A stretch of 64,000 bases of DNA from Chloranthus sessilifolius (GCA_021018995.1 CM037588.1:39119000-39182999); one strand, 5' to 3'; positions 10,746 to 23,342 are shown, numbered from the stretch's first letter. Notes: a model not told the origin generated them from the sequence alone. A program made the numbers and translations.

Positions 10746-11026
10746 AAAGACACCTTCCGAAGTTGCTGATCACATGAGAAAAAACACCGCCATGTACAAA
10801 ATTAGAAGATCTCTTAAAGAAGAAGTCCAGTGAATCACGGATCTAAAGGATTGACGAAGAAGACTCTTAAAGGACTCTGCTACTGAAATAATGGAGAAGA
10901 AGATTCAGAAGTAACTATGGAAAGCAAGGAAAGATAAAAATTAGAAGTAGAGTTATATTAGGATAGTTTTATGTTAGTAATTTCTTTTATTAGAATTAGA
11001 GGTCTTTTAAACCAACCCTTATGATC

Positions 11027-11034
11027 TATAAATA
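11027..11034 (+). promoter_or_regulatory. TATA box of A1 3' LTR
   Basis: TATAAATA lies in the context GATCTATAAATAAGAGG. It is shared with A0 (22227) and D (25734), and mutated in the A1 5' LTR. Confidence 0.65.
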
Positions 11035-11807
11035 AGAGGCTCGGCACATAGGAATAACCATCAAAGGAATTCTCCGCATCAATTGACGACTGAGGTTGGG
11101 TTTTCTTCCGATCATATTTAGAGTAGATTTTTATTGCTTTGTAGATTAGATATTCAAGGTTTCTCAAGAGCAATTGATGACTGTAATTGGAAGCTGAAGA
11201 TTAGAGTAGATATCTATAGTCTCTCAGAAGCAATTGACGACTGCGACTGAGGGGTGAAAGATATAATTTTATTACTTTCTAGTTTAGATTTATTTTATTG
11301 TAATTTTTTGCTTTGTAAACATCTTCAAATTTTAATTTGAATTGACAACTCAGGTTAAAGTTTGTAGATTAATGTAACGAATTTTACTTTTCCATCTTCA
11401 GTTTTCTAGAATATGATTGACGCCTAAGTTTTAGGAAATTGTTGATTAGATTAAATTTGTATTGATAGGATTTTAGTATTAATTGACGACCAATGCTTGA
11501 AAACTTGATATATAGTGCAACGATACTGATTAAATTCATAAATATCCGATAGCTGAAGATTGTAATTGATAACCATAATCTGAAGGAGGATTAAGATTTA
11601 TTTTTTGTAAATTAGATTAAGAAATAATTCTTTTATTCATATTTCTCAAGTAGTTTAGGAACTTAAAAGATAAATATAAGTTTTCAGAAAATTAAGTTAA
11701 TATAGATAAACCTGTCTTCTTGGGAACGATCCTATACTGGCTCTACAATTTTCATTGTACGCTTGCAATAGGTTGACTTAATTAGATACATATATAAGTA
11801 GCATTCA

Positions 11808-12018
11808 GGTGTCTTCACCTCAGGAGACATAACTCCTCCACTAGGGATCACCTAGGGGTTTAAAGGCTTGTTGCATAAGCTAAATGCAATCGTGTTCCCT
11901 ACGAAAGTGACCTTTACTTTTATAGATTAGTCTGTATATTATTAGAGTAAATTAGTTATGGGTAATAATTTTATAGTTGTCTTTGCTCGAGGACTTGCAA
12001 AGTTGAGATTTGGGGGTG
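11808..12018 (+). mobile_element. C1 element resumed: pre-PPT hairpin block and PPT
   Basis: It starts with the right TSD copy GGTGT. It then shows GTCTTC pairing with GGAGAC around a shortened loop, CTAGG-GATCA-CCTAG (11841), TTGCAT/ATGCAA (11871), and the PPT AGATTTGGGGGTG (12006-12018). This is the continuation of 1-1639. Confidence 0.75.
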
Positions 12019-13538
12019 TGATCGGACTCAAAAGTTGTATAAATTATCCCGAATCTCAGCCTTGTTAGACCTCATTTAACTACTAATGTATGCTTTTAGT
12101 TCATGTTGTGTTGCAACATGTATAAAAACTGGTTAAATGTAAAAAGAGTTAAAAGAGCAAAGTTATGAAGAAAGCCAAGCAAAAGTCAAGATTCAAGGAG
12201 AAATTGTTGGAATGAATGCTCTCAAAGGTCCTTTGGACCGATCGAAATGGAAATTTTGATTGCTTAGAATAGTGCATCAGAGGAGGATCTAAGCAGAAGA
12301 GAATTAAGCTGAATTGGATCGGTCAAAGTGCCATTATTGACCGATCAAGATTCCGAAGGCTCCAGAAATCCTGAAGTTGACCAGTCAGGATTCAGTAGAC
12401 TGGTCAGAAATAGAACGAGTAGAACGATGAACACTTAGAGAATATCTCGACCGGTCACAAAATTGGCTCTATCGGTCAGGAAATCAAGTTATATGGAAAC
12501 CCTTAAGAGCATCTTCAACCTAGAGAAGAGATTTGAAGTCGACCAGTCGGTGCTCCATTTTCAACTGGTCATAACAGAGTTTCTGAGTGAAGAATCAACT
12601 GTTCCAGTTGTGGATATCCTTCAGCTCCAAGATCTTCTATGGAAATCTCTTCCAATAGACTGGATAACTCCAAATCGTGTGGATTCCTTTTGGATTCATC
12701 TTCCTTGGAGGATTTTTAGGATCTAATACGATTACTTGCCGTGTGTAATGTTCTAGGGCCTTGTAAATATATACATAAGGACTCTAGGTTAGGAATAAAA
12801 GAGATTTTAGTCATAGGGCTCTTTGCTCATAGGTTTTAGGTCTAGATTTCACATATGTGAGAGTTTGTGAGATTGAGGGTTTTGTAATCATCGTTCTATG
12901 ATCGATTCAGCGATGATGAAGATCATAGCAACGATGCACGGCTAAATCATCCTGAAGCTTGGGATCTCTTGTACGATTGAAGATAAGTAAATACCTTTAT
13001 TTTTGTTTCTCTTTTATTTTAGATTTTGTTAATGATACGATTGTATGTTAGAGGTTCCGACTAGATCGAGAACCCGATGGTAATGCTCCATTCTTATTTA
13101 GAATAATCTCAGTGGCCTTATAGGGATTGGGATTAGCCTAGATAGGTTATTCACAGACACACTAGGCCTTGTAGGGTAGTTTTTGTTGGGTTGTGTAATA
13201 GTTCTTTGATGATTAGATTTATCTAACTTGTGGTTAATATTCTCTAATTCATAAATGATGCGACTGAGCTTGTAGCCTGGAGCGGGGGTACTTGGAATTC
13301 GGAATAGGATGCAAGTTATTTATGAATCTGATATCCAAGAGAGATCCCAGGCTTGTCTCTTAGTATTTTCCAAATCTATTTTCATTGCTAGAATAATTAG
13401 AATATTACTTTTATGAAACCCCTTTCTAATAAGACTTTAGTTTAAAATAAATGACTAGTCTCTGTGGTTCGACACCCTTGTACTTGCCCTAGTACATTTT
13501 TACTTGTGCACTTGCAAGGTTTTGAAATAAAATGATCA
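12019..13538 (+). repeat. C1 3' LTR
   Basis: The LTR of 1520 bp runs from TGATCGGACTC to AAATGATCA. U3 holds the GACCGGTC word array. A TATA-like AAATATATACAT is near 12766. The U5 end carries the string GTGGTTCGACACCC, common in Athila/Tat LTRs. It is followed at once by A0 gag sequence, so C1 was inserted in A0. The ORF inside it has no recognisable domain and is not called. Confidence 0.8.
12236..12582 (+). promoter_or_regulatory. C-family GACCGGTC word array in U3
   Basis: About nine copies of the palindrome GACCGGTC and its variants (GACCGATC, ATCGGTCA, GACCAGTC, ACTGGTCA) lie at about 12236, 12316, 12339, 12376, 12397, 12447, 12471, 12539 and 12571, all upstream of the TATA-like site. 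The C0 fragment has three more (23254-23342). The word is private to this family within the window. Confidence 0.55.
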
Positions 13539-13835
13539 ACCTTCGAGATTTATAGCAACAGTCGCATCAACACTCGAAGGATTTACATCAGCTTGCTCAA
13601 ATTTCTCAAGTGCTCAATTCACGTACCTAGTCCTTACAAAGCTGGAAAGCCAGATAGGTTAGCTAGCTTTTAAAGTGGCAAGAAGAGAGAGTGGCCAACT
13701 GCCTACGTAACCAATCAATAATCCTAGAGGACAAGTATTCCTGGGGGAGACATTGGCTCCCCAAAATCAAATATAGACACCTCATGGATCGTTAAGCTAC
13801 CGACGCATCCGTAGCACCAATTGTAAATTATGTAA
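13539..13835 (+). pseudogene. gag: Athila-type gag C-terminal fragment (A0)
   Basis: It corresponds to 4653-4912 of A1: the helix with QQSHQHSKDLHQLAQI and the tail around VARRESGQ, with stops. The first bases (ACCTT) would be the right TSD copy of C1, the left copy lying outside the window. Confidence 0.7.
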
Positions 13836-14312
13836 ACTATATCTTTTTTGTTTTAGTCTAGGTATCATATTATGACCCAAATCCTTGAAGGGCGATGAAT
13901 CGTAATATCATACCTACTGTACAGTAGAGCGAACAATTGTATGAATTTATGATTAATTGTCATTAGCTCTATCAATGAAAGCATAGTAATTGAAATGCAC
14001 TGATACGAGGGTTCGTACTAGAATCAACCGACGATTCTAGGTCAAAACCAAGTGATGACCGGGTCAGCAAGTCATCACTGAAAATAGGGCCTACATATTC
14101 GTAGAAAGGATACATCGGCCCCATTTTTGAACTTTCTAGTTTTCCTCTCCTACCTTCCCTCTCTTTTTCAAAAGTTTCTTCAGCCTAACCGTTCTCCTAC
14201 TCAACCCAACCATTTTACTTTCCTATACACCCTTTGCTTCTCCTATTTTATTTCGGGAACCCTGCGTGCATTTTATTTCACATCTACAAATTAGGGTTTC
14301 AATCATCAAGAG
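13836..14312 (+). promoter_or_regulatory. Gag-accessory spacer: candidate internal promoter (A0)
   Basis: Same layout as 4913-5429. Words: GAATCGTAATATC (13897), TTTATGATTAATTGT (13946) and ACGATTC (14030). A CT-rich leader follows (14130-14240). No ORF. Confidence 0.4.
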
Positions 14313-14416
14313 GTAAGGTGGCGATTTTAATAATCAAATGGAAGGGTTTCTGCAAGAAACTTTTATTCAAGACAGAATTTATGGTTAATTAATAATGTTT
14401 TTATTAACTCTTGCAC
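14313..14416 (+). other. Putative 5'-UTR intron with mutated acceptor (A0)
   Basis: The donor AG-GTAAGG is kept. The acceptor reads TTGCAC instead of TTGCAG, so normal splicing at this site should fail in A0. Confidence 0.4.
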
Positions 14417-15323
14417 AAAAAGAAAAGAGTTGTAGCATGGATAATGAGACGGATAAGCGACAAAGAGAGGAAGAAGAAGGAGGTAATAGTTCCGATAACA
14501 CCCCAATCATTAATCATATTGCACGGTCTGCTGCCCTCAAGGCCAAATCAAAAGAAGTAAACCCACCCAAGAAGAAATTCAAATATTCCGGGATAGTTAT
14601 CAGAGAACCTTATAAAAATACACATGAGACCGACTCTGTGTCTTCCCCTAAAAAGGGTTTGAAATTAGATAAGGTAAAAAGCCAGTGACTTTTGCTACGA
14701 CAGTAGATCGGCTCCCTATCTCAATGAAACACCATACTGTGGGAGCCAAAATTGTGGTAGACGTTGAGTCTTTAGAAAAATTGAAAATGAGTGGAAAAGT
14801 CATCAAGTATTTTAAGGATGTCGGGCTGCATTACTTCTTAGAACCAGGAGTCACACCAGTCTATCCTAGATTAGTGAGGTTGTTTTATAAAAATATGACC
14901 AAAAGTAGTCAGGAGCCATCCCCAATCCTCTCCACCAGTATCGATGGACTTCCGATCCAAATTACAAAGGAAATGGTCGCCAGGGTAATGCATGCTCCCT
15001 TGGAAATACCACGACTATCCCAAGATAACCCAGAGGCCAACAATTTTTAGGATGCCATCAGATATCCTCCCTGGCTTTATCCAAATGGCAACAGAGTTAT
15101 TAGGAAAATCTCCATGGGACAGGTCCTTTTTCCTTCGAAAGGACTTAGAAATAAAGAGTTTAGCACTTCACTTCTTCGACATGCTAATTCATAAGACTAT
15201 TCACCCCACGGGTCATGGAACACAGAGAAGGGCACTTTTTGCTAAGGCATTGTACTTGATGGCGAATCGCTATTGATTCAATGTGCCCTCTTACCTTTCT
15301 GAAGTAATGACCACTATGAGGGA

Positions 15324-15328
15324 GAAAC
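15324..15328. repeat. Target site duplication of the solo LTR
   Basis: GAAAC here and at 17688-17692. Removing the insert restores the A1 reading GGGAGAAACTGAGTC. Confidence 0.9.
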
Positions 15329-17687
15329 TGTGATAGCCCAGATTTTGGCACCCCGAAACTCGTGCCATCGGCACGACCTCTTGGCCGTGCCCCATAATCC
15401 TGTACGGAATATTGGTATAACCAAGCAACAATGAAGCTAAATAAAACATAAGAACTAAATTGAACTAAATCTCTATGCATTAATGATATATATAACAAAA
15501 GCTCAAAAGACAGTTCTAATCCGATGCTTCTGCATGAGCAGAAGAACTGACTCGAACCATCGGTGATAAAACAAGGTCACCCCAGATGGTTCACCAAAAT
15601 GAATATCCCAATAAGCATTATTAGACCACATTCTACAAAATGGCTGGACATACAAAGCTATACAGTACGCTCTTAAAATAAAACAATCAAAGTACGTAGG
15701 AGTCCTCTAGAAGAAGTCCTCAGGAGGGGGCTCCAAATCCTCCCCAGGTACATAATGCAAATCCTCCAGATCTACTCCTCCTGAAGTAGCAGTAGCTACA
15801 AGCACAGGACCTGTGATGTAGAGTCTAAAGGGTGAGCTATATCATAGCTCAATAGGGAAACAACTGAATGAACATATAAGTCAATCTCTCACTTATATTC
15901 CATGATATTTGGCAGCATGATGTATCAATGAATTTAACTTGAAAAGTAGTTTAAAATGACCGAAAAGATGCACGCAGCATTACTGTTACTTTACGTATTT
16001 CATTTATTCTCAACTTGCTTATGTAAGACGATGATTGTGGCCTAAATACTTAAATCATAACTTAAATATTTCCCGACTTACTATAGCGTCGGGCACCCGA
16101 TGGAATACCCTCCATCATCGTCTAATTAGACTATTTTCATTATCCTTTTTCATTCTTTCGATACTACTCAGGTCCCTTTCTCATAGGCGACGGGGTCTAT
16201 TCTCAACATACGTACATACATCCCTGAGATGTGCAATTAGTGTACGGATTGGCCGCCGTACCGGTCACGGATATCTTGCCGAGTTAGTCGTGAGTATCCC
16301 GCCACGTCAATGGGGTATTCTCCAAACCTTAAATATCAAAGTCCACTACATCTAGTTATTCACCGTGTGATTGTGCTAAACATAATAGATTAGGCCTTAT
16401 CAATCTCATTCACTTTGCTTACATGTTCACATACATCCCTGGGATGTGCTAGCTCAACGCATCATACAGATGCTCATTATCACATTCACATCCCCTGGGG
16501 ACGTCACTTATTCATTTGTATCTCAATATCCTTACTTAGTGTTCACACACGAACACTTAAGTTTCACATTTATTCAATTCTATATCATTACATATATGCT
16601 CTTGCAATTAATGTATATGTTCAAGGTGTTCCCTACCTCACACGTATAAGTTCTCAAATGTCAAGATCCACGGTGCTTCCCATGCTTGCACTCACTCATA
16701 CAACCTATGGTACATCCTAGCATAAGTATAGTATCAAGAAAGATGCAATAAAGAAGGTATAAGACCCTCCTAGAATCCCAAAGTCCAAAATAAAAGCCAA
16801 CAAAGACTATCCAAATCGATTGATCAATCTCCAAAATTTATCAATTGAATTCTCAAAATCGAATAATCGATCCCAAATTGATAAATCTAAATTCCAAAAT
16901 CGATTGATCGATTTCTCAAATCGATCAATCGGTTTTCTCAAGCTCTATTTTTTTAGTCACTGGGGATGCTCAGATGATTAATCGATTTAAAATCGATTAA
17001 TCGAAATTCTCAAATCGATTGATCGATTTTAAATCGATCAATTGGTTTCGAGCATCTTTGCCCAGCTAACTTTCAGGTCAAAATCGATCAATCGATTTTG
17101 TCAGAAACTCAGCCCTTTGCGGACATTTCTTCCAGCTTTCCTTTCTTTCATTTCTAATTTATTTCTCCCTATTTAATTCAGCATTTACTCCATAATATAA
17201 TGCACAACAACATGCTTATAGAAAATTTAATAGAACTCACCTCAATCAATCTCTTGATTGATCAAATGGATTTATTTATGGGCTAGGGATCCAACTCCAA
17301 CTCCAACGAGTTCACCCTCGTGTTGCTATCATAATCTATAGCTCAAGTGTTGCTTCGATCCGTCAATCCACCAAATTTCCTAGCAATTACACCATACTCT
17401 TCACTCTCTCTGTCTCTTCTTAAAGTTCTTCACCTACCTAAACAAAGGCAATAACTTCTCTTAAGTTATTTGCCTCCTTTTAACCCCTCATGCTTTGGTG
17501 CAAAGAACATACACCCAAGACGGTATATGCTATCTCTAATTTAGCTTTAACACTACACCCACTTGCTTATTAACATCAACCTACTTGAATCATAGTCATC
17601 GTATTGACTTTCACTCGGTCAACCTACAACCAGTCAGGCATGCATCCCGAGGACACTGTTTAACGCCCAAATTTTGGGGATGTTACA
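15329..17687 (-). mobile_element. Solo LTR of a Tekay/Del-like chromovirus (family S)
   Basis: The insert is 2359 bp, TGTGATAG...TGTTACA, with a 5-bp TSD and no internal region. Read on the minus strand it starts TGTAACATCCCC and ends CTGGGCTATCACA, like the F LTRs (TGTAAC... to TCTGGGCAGTCACA), so it is on the minus strand. It presumably arose by recombination between the two LTRs of a full insertion. ORFs inside it are not supported as genes. Confidence 0.85.
16813..17099 (-). promoter_or_regulatory. S-family ATCGAT word array
   Basis: About ten copies of AATCGATTGATCGATT or its variants (AATCGATCAATCGATT, TTAATCGATTTAAA) lie at about 16814, 16856, 16897, 16919, 16977, 17013, 17031 and 17081, with decayed ones between. 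The word is palindromic, contains CpG, and occurs only in this LTR. Confidence 0.6.
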
Positions 17688-19376
17688 GAAACTGAGTCAA
17701 GAAAAATATCAAACGAAAAAGTTGACCCTGCCCTTTGGAGGCCTTATTAAGAATCTGCTGATGAATGTGGGGTATAGTATAGACCCCAAGGTAAAAGCTT
17801 TACCAAGAACAGAGGAAGACTTAACAGTAACAGCCTATAAGAGAACTTAGGTGCCGAAAATAAAAAGAAAATCTCGCTCACTTCTCACACCAAAAGTAGG
17901 TCCTCTACACTACAAGTCCCGCAAATTCATGAGGGCCAAGAAGAGGCTGCTACGGAGCAGCCAGCAGAAATCATAACCCTGGAAGAAGTAGTTATGGAAG
18001 GTGTGAGTACTTCTACTCAACCTTAGGAGAGAGCAGAGATTAGCTCTCAAGTACCAGAGAGAATAATCGAGTCAGGAGTAGAAGTAGGGCTTGCTATGCC
18101 CCCCTTCCACTGAGGCAGACATGCTGCCAACCATTACTGAAGCAGACTCTGTGGGCCTAAATATTGAAATAACAGAAGAAATTCCTTCACCAATGGACCA
18201 ACAGATTATTGGAATGACAACTTCTAGCCATATCCCTGTACCAATAGAGCATGTTGCTCAGCCTACAATTGTAGTCAACAGAGAGCAAACTTTCATCGTT
18301 CAAGCTATTGAAGTAAGACCAAGCTCTGATTACCAAAAGTGGGTTTTACAGAACTATTAAATGGAGAAGAAGTACCCCCTGTTGATCCTCCAGTCACTAA
18401 CACATCAATCCCCGAGCTAGAAAGGAGATTGAAGGCGGTAGAGCGATGACAACTTACACATGAACCAACTCTATTGTCATTCCAAGATGTAGTAAGTAAA
18501 TTGAGGGAAGTAGAGCAATGGATAAATACATATGCACCAAATTGGCACCACTACCAAGTGTGGTAAAGAAATGGATGGAGGAATTCCAAAGGCCAAAGAA
18601 GAGAGTCTTTGATACTACTCTGATGTCTCAAGAGCACACAAAAATAATGGAAGGCTTGCGATGGAAAGTTGTGCAAGATCATCATGCGAAATGGGCAGCA
18701 GAAATAGAGAAGAGAGTACAAGATGCCACTTCAACCCTTCAAGCACATATTACCCAGCTGCAACCAGAGGATAGAATAATGAGCGAAAACTAGTAAGCAT
18801 GGGAAGAAGAGAGGCAGGCATATGAAGGTAAAATGGCAGCTATGCTTGAACAATTTGAAAGTTTAATGGTAGTGCCAGATGATGGAGAAACTGTAAGGGA
18901 AAAAACTCTTAAAGACTACCAGTAAAAACTCCATCAACAGCTGAGTGAGAGGGATCATCGCTGAAGGGAAAATTTTGCAACTGCAAGAAGCTCAAGATTC
19001 CCTGAGTTCAATCAATGTTGAATAGAAGCAGATCATTGAGTCTCTAACAAAGAATAGCGTGGTTGCAATGACAAAAGAACAAGATAAAGCAGAAAAGCTG
19101 AGAATGGAGATAAAATGAAAATCTGCTGTAATTAAGAAGTTGACTACGGATCTGAAAGACAAAGAAAAGGTTGATAAGGAGCAACAATGTAAGGAAGGAA
19201 GCTCTTGCCAAATGATTGATGAGAAGGAAACCACAAATGAGGCGGAGCCTGAAACACATAGAGATTCACCTTCATAAGAAGAACAAGATGGTTATTCTAT
19301 AGTTGAGGTGTCCGACTCAGAAGATGACCCTACTACTTCTATCCTTGTACCATACCCTTCACCACCAAGTGAGTAA

Positions 19377-21490
19377 AAATAAAACAGAACATTATAAGCC
19401 TCACAGGTTTGATCTTTCTAGATTTTCCTAGGTTTATATTTTTATGAAATCACTTTTTAGTTTTTCCTTTTATTGTAATATTTCTTTTTCATTTTTATTG
19501 TAAATATTCAGTTAATATATAATATTTTCTTTTTGACTAACTTTCATTTTTTCTACTAACTGTGTAATTGTTACTAACTTTTCTTTCATTTTTGTTATTA
19601 ATGTTTCTGAGAATAAAATCACTATGTTTTCCTCAAGTTTGGGGGAAAATTCTTTACAGAATTTTTTACATCTGATAAGTAATCAAAGATATTAATAATT
19701 TTTAGGTAACCAATTCTAAGTATCCCCTGTTTTTGTGCCAATGAGGGCATTGTCCGAATTAAGTTTGGGGGGATACACAATTTTTGTGTATAATAGTAGT
19801 ATAATTAGTATAGTAGTTTTATTTAGTTTGTTTTTGTATAAAAAATTTCGAAATTTTTTTATTTGATCATTACATAGGAATTATGATAGAAAAAAAAAAT
19901 TATAAATCTTGAAAACTTACGATTCATTATAGTAGGAGTTCAATAATCAGAATAAAGAACATTACAATTCATGCTTAGCACGTTGAACACTATATTAGAA
20001 TGAATGCTTGAAATAATAGATTGATCTAAACTATAAAATTTTAGACTATATTTCAAAATTATAAATCAGTGAGATTTTGAGCTGTATTTTGTCTTTTATT
20101 CAGAGAGAGACTGTTTCTATTCAAATAATTTTTTTTTTTGAACTTCTATGTTGTTATGAAATCTCATATTGATGAATTTAGAATCAAAATATTCTATAAA
20201 TATGAAAACTTGATTTTTTGTCTAGAACTATCTATTATAAATCTCAAAACAATAAGGCATCTATGCAAGTAAGTCATAAAGATGATTAAAGACTATCTTT
20301 TGTTAAATCAGAACCAAAAAGTTAAAATCCCATAAAGAATTTATCCTTTGAACCCATATTAGAAGCCTAAACTGAATTTCTTTGTACCAAAAATCTGATA
20401 TTTTTTGAGATTTTAGAATGCAAAAGAAGGGAAGAAGAGGGAGTGGAAGGAGTAAAGCAAAAACAAATAAGGGGAATGTTAAAAAAAGGGTACAGCTGAA
20501 GAATCGAAAGAAGAAAATGGGAAAGGAGTGAAAAATCGTAAAAGGATGATTTTGAAAAAGAAGATTACGATTCTTAAGCAAAAAGCTTTCAAGGAGGAGA
20601 AAAATCGTAAAATACAATTTTACAAAAAATTTGAAGAAATAAGATTTATAAATAAAAAAAAGGGAAAAAGTTATCCAATCATGGATACTTATTGAAGTTG
20701 AAAAAAAAGAAGCCTGAAAAGATAAGAGAAAGAAGAGCTAAATTCTCATAAAAACTTTGAATCATTTTCTACCTTTCGTTGACACCTTCTGAAACCCAAT
20801 GTCTCATTACCAGCCGAAGAAAAGACCTTTTTGATTTGCGATTTGCAAAAGCATAAGCCTAGTAGAGGTATGGATAATAGATATTATGGATTGTACGTGG
20901 ATTCATATGAAGAGTAGATTATCTTTTCTATGAGATTGACAATTTTTTATTTTTGACTGAATTTTTCTGAAATAATACATTGTGAGAACCCAAAAGTTTT
21001 GATATTTTTTTTTGAGAGTATGCCAATAGTGAAATTTTGACTGAAAATATTTTCTAAATTTGTAGTTTAGAAAAACTTATGAAGAATAAACTGTTGACTG
21101 ATGCATACACTTCCTGCTTACTATGAATTGAAATTGTTGAAGTTCTAATCAAGGATAACTGTTTTAATGGAAAGTAAGGATAAGAGATTGGTAATTTTAT
21201 AAAATCATAATGACTATATGATGACTAACTTAGTTAATTTAGATAGTGTACAAAATTAGTTTAGATTTTTAACCTTCATTTTCTTTTGAGAAATCTAAAA
21301 ATATTTGAAGTTTGTAGGTAACTTCACTGAAAAGCTTTAAAATACTACAACTTCTCCACTAGGGATCACTTAGGGGTTTGAAGGCTTGTTGCATCTGCTA
21401 AATGCAATCATGCTCCCTATGAAAGTGTCAATTTAATTTTTAGTATAAGATATTTTTTGTTTCCTTTTTTACTAGGGACTAGCAAAGCGT
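19377..21490 (+). other. A0 3' noncoding region
   Basis: Gene-free. It contains two PPT-like sites (CAAGTTTGGGGGAAA near 19635 and AAGTTTGGGGGGA at 19761), a purine-rich tract (20419-20740) with ATCGT words, CTCATTACCAGCC with ACCTTTTTGAT (20803), and the hairpin block 21310-21430 (TTGTAG/CTACAA, TTGCAT/ATGCAA). Confidence 0.6.
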
Positions 21491-21500
21491 AAGTTTGGGG

Positions 21501-22817
21501 TCACTCACATAATATGCCATTTTACTACTCTTAACTTAGTGATTCTAGGACTTAGTTTGCTACTAATAAGTTAATGATATGCATATATTAAAGAAAAATA
21601 GTAAAAGAGAATCAAAATAATAATATTCATCAAAATAAACTCGTAAAGCAATAAAAAGATGATTGAACCAAAAGACAAGTCATCGCCTACTGAAAAGGTA
21701 AAAAATCGTGTTTTACGATTTTGCGGAATAAGGTTCTAAGAAGGAAAGAAATCGTAATTTATGATTTTGCAAGAAAAGCCGCTCAAGAGTAAAGTATGAT
21801 ATAAGAGAAATGATGAATCGTAATAAAGAATCGTAAATGAAGAATCGTTCAATAGGAAGCTGTGTTAGAAAATCATGATTTACGATTTTTCAGAGAAAGT
21901 TTAAATAGAAGAAGAAAATTGTGGTTTACGATTTTTTAGAAAAGATACCTTCCAAAGTTGCTAATCACATGAGAAAGAATACCGCCATGCACATAATTAG
22001 ATGATCTCTTAAAGAAGAAGTCCAGTGAATCATGGATCTAAAGGATTGACGAAGAAGACTCTTAAAGGACTCTACTGCTAAAATAAAGGAGAAGAAGATC
22101 CAGAAGTACATCAACTATGGAAAGTAAGGAAAGATAAAGATTAGAAGTAGAGTTATATTAGGATAGTTTTATGTTAGTAATTTCTTTTATTAGAATTAGA
22201 AGTCTTGTAAACCAACCCTTATGATCTATAAATAAGAGGCTCGACACATAGGAATAACCATCGAAGGAATTCTCAGCATCAATTGATGACTGAGGTTGGA
22301 TTTTATTTCGATCAAATTTAGAGTAGATTTTTATTGCTTTGTAGATTAGATATCCAAGGTTTCTCAAGAGCAATTGACGACTGCAATTGGAAGCTGAAGA
22401 TTAGAGTAGATATCTATAGTTTCTCAGAAGCAATTGACGACTACGACTGAGGGGTGAAAGATATAATTTTATTACTTTCTAGTTTAGATTTATTTTATTG
22501 CAATATCCTGCTTTGTAAACATCTTCAAATTTTAATTTAAATTGACGACTCAGGTTGAAATTTGTACATTAGTGCAACGATTTTTACTTTTCCATCTTCA
22601 GTTTCTAGAATTTGATTGACGCCAATGTTTTAGGAGATTATTGATTAGATTAAATTTGTATTGATATGATTTTAGTATTGATTGACGACCAATGCTAATA
22701 TAGATAACCCTGTCTTCTTCGGAATGATCCTATACTGGCTCTAAAATTTTTATTGTGCACTTGCAATAGGTTAAGATTTAATTAGATATATATATATATA
22801 TATATAAGTAGCGATCA
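21501..22817 (+). repeat. A0 3' LTR, internally deleted
   Basis: The PPT (AAGTTTGGGG, 21491-21500) and LTR start are fused by a small deletion (TCACTCACATAAT). Words are at about 21705-21935, TATAAATA at 22227. About 190 bp is missing near 22696 compared with A1, which removes the last ATTGACGAC copy. It ends at GCGATCA. Confidence 0.8.
22788..22806. repeat. TA microsatellite
   Basis: A run of TA dinucleotides near the end of the A0 LTR, longer than in the other A copies (ATACATATATAAG). Confidence 0.8.
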
Positions 22818-23342
22818 AGTGTCTTCACTGAAAACCTTCAGGAGACATAACTCCTCTACTAGAGATCACCTAGGGGTTTAAAGGCTTATTGCATAAACTA
22901 AATGCAATCGTGCTCCCTATCAAAGTGACCTTTACTTTTATAGATAGTCTGTATATTATTAGAGTAAATTCCTTATGGGTTATAATTTTATAGTTGTCTT
23001 TGCTCGAGGACTAGCAAAGTTGAGGTTTGAGGGTATGATCGAACTCAAAAGTTCTTTAAATTATCCCTGAATCTCAGCCTTGTTAGACCTCATTTAACTA
23101 CTAATGTATGTTTTTAGTTCATATTGTGTTACAACAGGTATAAAAGCTGATAAATGTAAAAAAGAGTTAAAAGAGCAAAGTTATGAAGAAACCCAAGCAA
23201 ACGTCAAGATCCAAGGAGAAATTGCTAGAATGAATGCTCTTAAAGGTCCTTTGGATCGGTCGAATTGGAATTTTCGACCGGTTAGAATAGTGCATCAGAG
23301 GAGGATCTAAGCAGAAGAGAATTAAGCTGAATTGGACAGGTC
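22818..23342 (+). mobile_element. C0 fragment: hairpin block, PPT and truncated C-family LTR
   Basis: It begins AGTGTCTTCACTG, the same C-family position as the right edge of A1. GTCTT/GAGAC encloses CTGAA-AACC-TTCAG (22820-22846). The PPT is near 23022. The LTR starts TGATCGAACTC at 23036 and is cut at about 23342, where D sequence begins. It contains GATCGGTCGA and TCGACCGGTTA words. Confidence 0.7.

Larger units (their letters stand above)
1645..11807 (+). mobile_element. A1: complete non-autonomous Athila-type LTR retrotransposon
   Basis: The element is about 10.2 kb with two LTRs of about 1.5 kb, a 5-bp TSD (GGTGT), a tRNA-Asp primer site, a degenerate gag, an accessory ORF, a long 3' noncoding region and a PPT. 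No protease, reverse transcriptase, RNase H or integrase is visible in any frame, so it must have used enzymes made elsewhere. The two LTRs differ at many positions (I estimate near 10% by eye), so the insertion is old. It sits in the 3' noncoding region of C1. A second copy of the same family, A0, flanks C1 on the right. Confidence 0.85.
10303..11807 (+). repeat. A1 3' LTR
   Basis: It runs from TGATCAGTCACATAAT to GCATTCA. U3 words are at 10507-10745 in near-perfect form. An intact TATA box TATAAATA is at 11027-11034. The ATTGACGAC array lies between about 11080 and 11580. It is the partner of 1645-3157. Confidence 0.85.
14437..19376 (+). pseudogene. Accessory protein (A0), split by a solo LTR
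   Basis: The coding parts are 14437-15328 and 17693-19376. Codon 8, a stop in A1, is CGA here. The core motif VYPRLVRLFYKNM is at 14862. ALYLMANRY is followed by a stop at 15273. After the solo LTR the same linker and coiled-coil region as in A1 resume, with the tail VPYPSPPSE. Stops at 18793, 18924 and 18963 match A1 at 7591, 7723 and 7762 exactly. Several frame changes are also present (for example after 14688 and near 17850). No product is possible. Confidence 0.7.
13539..22817 (+). mobile_element. A0: outer A-family element, right part from gag to 3' LTR
   Basis: It starts abruptly in gag, where C1 inserted. The left part should lie outside the window, beyond C1. It is closely similar to A1 from 4655 to 11807, and shares in-frame stops in the accessory gene. 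It carries a solo LTR (15329-17687) that A1 lacks. It ends at GCGATCA, followed by C-family sequence at the same position as A1 in C1. Confidence 0.8.

Noticed and set aside
12463..12726. 87-codon ORF in the C1 LTR
   Set aside because: No homology recognised, absent from the C0 copy, and overlapping the U3 word array.
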